NCBI GenBank assembly: GCA_900317065.1
Contig: ONFK01000111.1
Span: 1-5,901 of the forward strand
Reading direction: 5' to 3'
From: an uncultured Bacteroidales bacterium
GTDB lineage: Bacteria > Bacteroidota > Bacteroidia > Bacteroidales > UBA932
DNA length: 5,901 bases
Shown here one piece after another: positions 5,020 through 5,901 of this stretch. The stretch's first letter is position 1. Every line of letters begins with the position of its first letter. The notes under the pieces were generated by a model. It was not told the DNA's origin and made no database searches. It was given only the letters and a program-made list of their open reading frames with translations. The position numbers and the translations under genes were made by a program.

Positions 5020-5901
5020 GTCCCGGATCATTGCAGGTGCACTCGTGCTGTTTGCGGCGCTCGAGGCAACGGGACAGGACAATAAGGCTGTCGCGGATTC
5101 CGCTTACGTGCGGGTCTCGCGGCAGTCGTCATTATTCCCTCAGGAGAAAATACACGTTCAGACAGACAAGGGAGCCTATCTCTCCGGAGAGAGAATCTGG
5201 CTTCGCGCCCATCTTGTGAATGCTTCCGACGGCAGGCCTTCCGACATCAGCAGATATGTGTATGTCGAGCTGCTTAATCCGTTCAGCGAGATCGTAGAAC
5301 GGATCAAGCTCCGTCCGGACAGCCTCGGGGTGTTTGCCGGGCACATCGACCTCAAGGAAGAACTCCCGGAAGGCTCCTACACCATCCGTTCATACACCAG
5401 GTACATGCAGAATCAGGGAGAGGCGTCTTTTTTCCGAAAGCCGGTGCAGGTGCTCGATCCTTATTCCCTCCATCTGGAAACGAAGGCCGATTTCTCGTTC
5501 AACGAGCGATCCGTCGGCGTGCGCTTGAGTTTCGAAGACCGCGACAACAGGGAAACTGCAAACCCGGAGGTCGTGACGGTAAAGCTTCCCGGGAAGATGG
5601 AGCAGAGTCTCAGGGACAGTCGAACCATGCGCTTCCCCTCCGAGGCGGCGGGTGGGTGCTTCCTGCTGGGTTTGAGCTGGCACGGAAGAAAGTACAGGAA
5701 ATATATTGATATTCCGGCGGCTCCGGGGGAGTTCGACGTCTCGCTACTCCCGGAGGGAGGATATCTGGTGCCGGGAAGGGCCTGCCGTGTAGGCGTGAAA
5801 GCTGTCGGTGCGGATGGATGCAGCCTGGACGTAAGCACTTCCATAGTGGATTCGAAGGGGAACCAGGTGGCTTCGGTGGAAAAACTCTTCAAAGGCCTCG
5901 G
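5012..5901 (+). CDS. MG2-type (alpha-2-macroglobulin-like) exported envelope protein, N-terminal part (runs off right edge)
   Basis: An open frame of 296 codons from the ATG at 5012 to the window end with no stop. The N-terminus MHRSRIIAGALVLFAALEAT is a signal peptide. Residues 46 to about 145 form an MG2-like domain: EKIHVQTDKGAYLSGERIWL (45-64), then RYVYVELLNPFSEIVERIKL, and PEGSYTIRSYTRYMQN. A further beta-rich domain follows. From residue 241 comes FDVSLLPEGGYLVPGRACRV, then a V-D-S-K-G-N-Q-V segment, matching the second repeat block of large Bacteroidota MG2 proteins, many of which continue to a TonB-receptor-plug-like domain. Those usually reach 800-1000 residues, so most of the C-terminus is missing here. 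The start overlaps the MORN stop by 8 bases, so the pair is probably co-translated. It likely acts in the periplasm or outer membrane in export or surface assembly. The precise function is unknown. Confidence 0.88.
   Translation, partial: MHRSRIIAGALVLFAALEATGQDNKAVADSAYVRVSRQSSLFPQEKIHVQTDKGAYLSGERIWLRAHLVNASDGRPSDISRYVYVELLNPFSEIVERIKLRPDSLGVFAGHIDLKEELPEGSYTIRSYTRYMQNQGEASFFRKPVQVLDPYSLHLETKADFSFNERSVGVRLSFEDRDNRETANPEVVTVKLPGKMEQSLRDSRTMRFPSEAAGGCFLLGLSWHGRKYRKYIDIPAAPGEFDVSLLPEGGYLVPGRACRVGVKAVGADGCSLDVSTSIVDSKGNQVASVEKLFKGL

Noticed and set aside
5461..5892. 143-codon open frame on the minus strand near the right edge
   Set aside because: It is antisense to the MG2-type gene, whose plus-strand frame stays open for 296 codons and carries recognisable domain motifs.

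Overview
The window looks like chromosomal DNA from a fairly GC-rich member of the Bacteroidales (Bacteroidota). Three things point there. The gene families are typical of that group: a V-type ATPase cluster carrying DUF2764, paired DUF4252 proteins next to an ECF sigma factor, and a secreted MG2-type surface protein. Three intergenic sites match the Bacteroidota -7 box TAnnTTTG. Start codons lack strong Shine-Dalgarno sequences. The genus cannot be fixed by eye.

Layout. Positions 1-1377 on the minus strand are the upstream end of a V-type ATP synthase/ATPase operon, transcribed right to left: subunit E (peripheral stalk), a DUF2764 protein, then the N-terminus of catalytic subunit A, which runs off the left edge. 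Positions 1378-1514 are an AT-rich divergent promoter region. Positions 1515-3370 on the plus strand are a four-gene operon: secreted DUF4252 protein, ECF sigma factor, small single-pass membrane protein (candidate anti-sigma factor), second secreted DUF4252 protein. Positions 3371-3447 hold a new promoter-like site. It leads into a secreted MORN-repeat protein (3448-5019) and an MG2-type envelope protein (5012 to the right edge, open-ended).

How the genes work together. The V-ATPase genes encode parts of an ion-translocating rotary machine. The sigma operon has the layout of a transmembrane signalling module: a cytoplasmic sigma factor, a membrane protein whose N-terminus could hold it, and two exported proteins that could act in the periplasm or outer envelope; its signal and targets are not visible here. 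The MORN and MG2 genes overlap by 8 bases and both encode exported proteins, so they are probably co-translated and may work together at the cell surface. All six gene junctions in the three transcription units are 4- or 8-base overlaps, a sign of tight translational coupling.

No RNA genes, insertion sequences, CRISPR arrays or convincing terminators were seen. No gene-free stretch exceeds about 140 bases.
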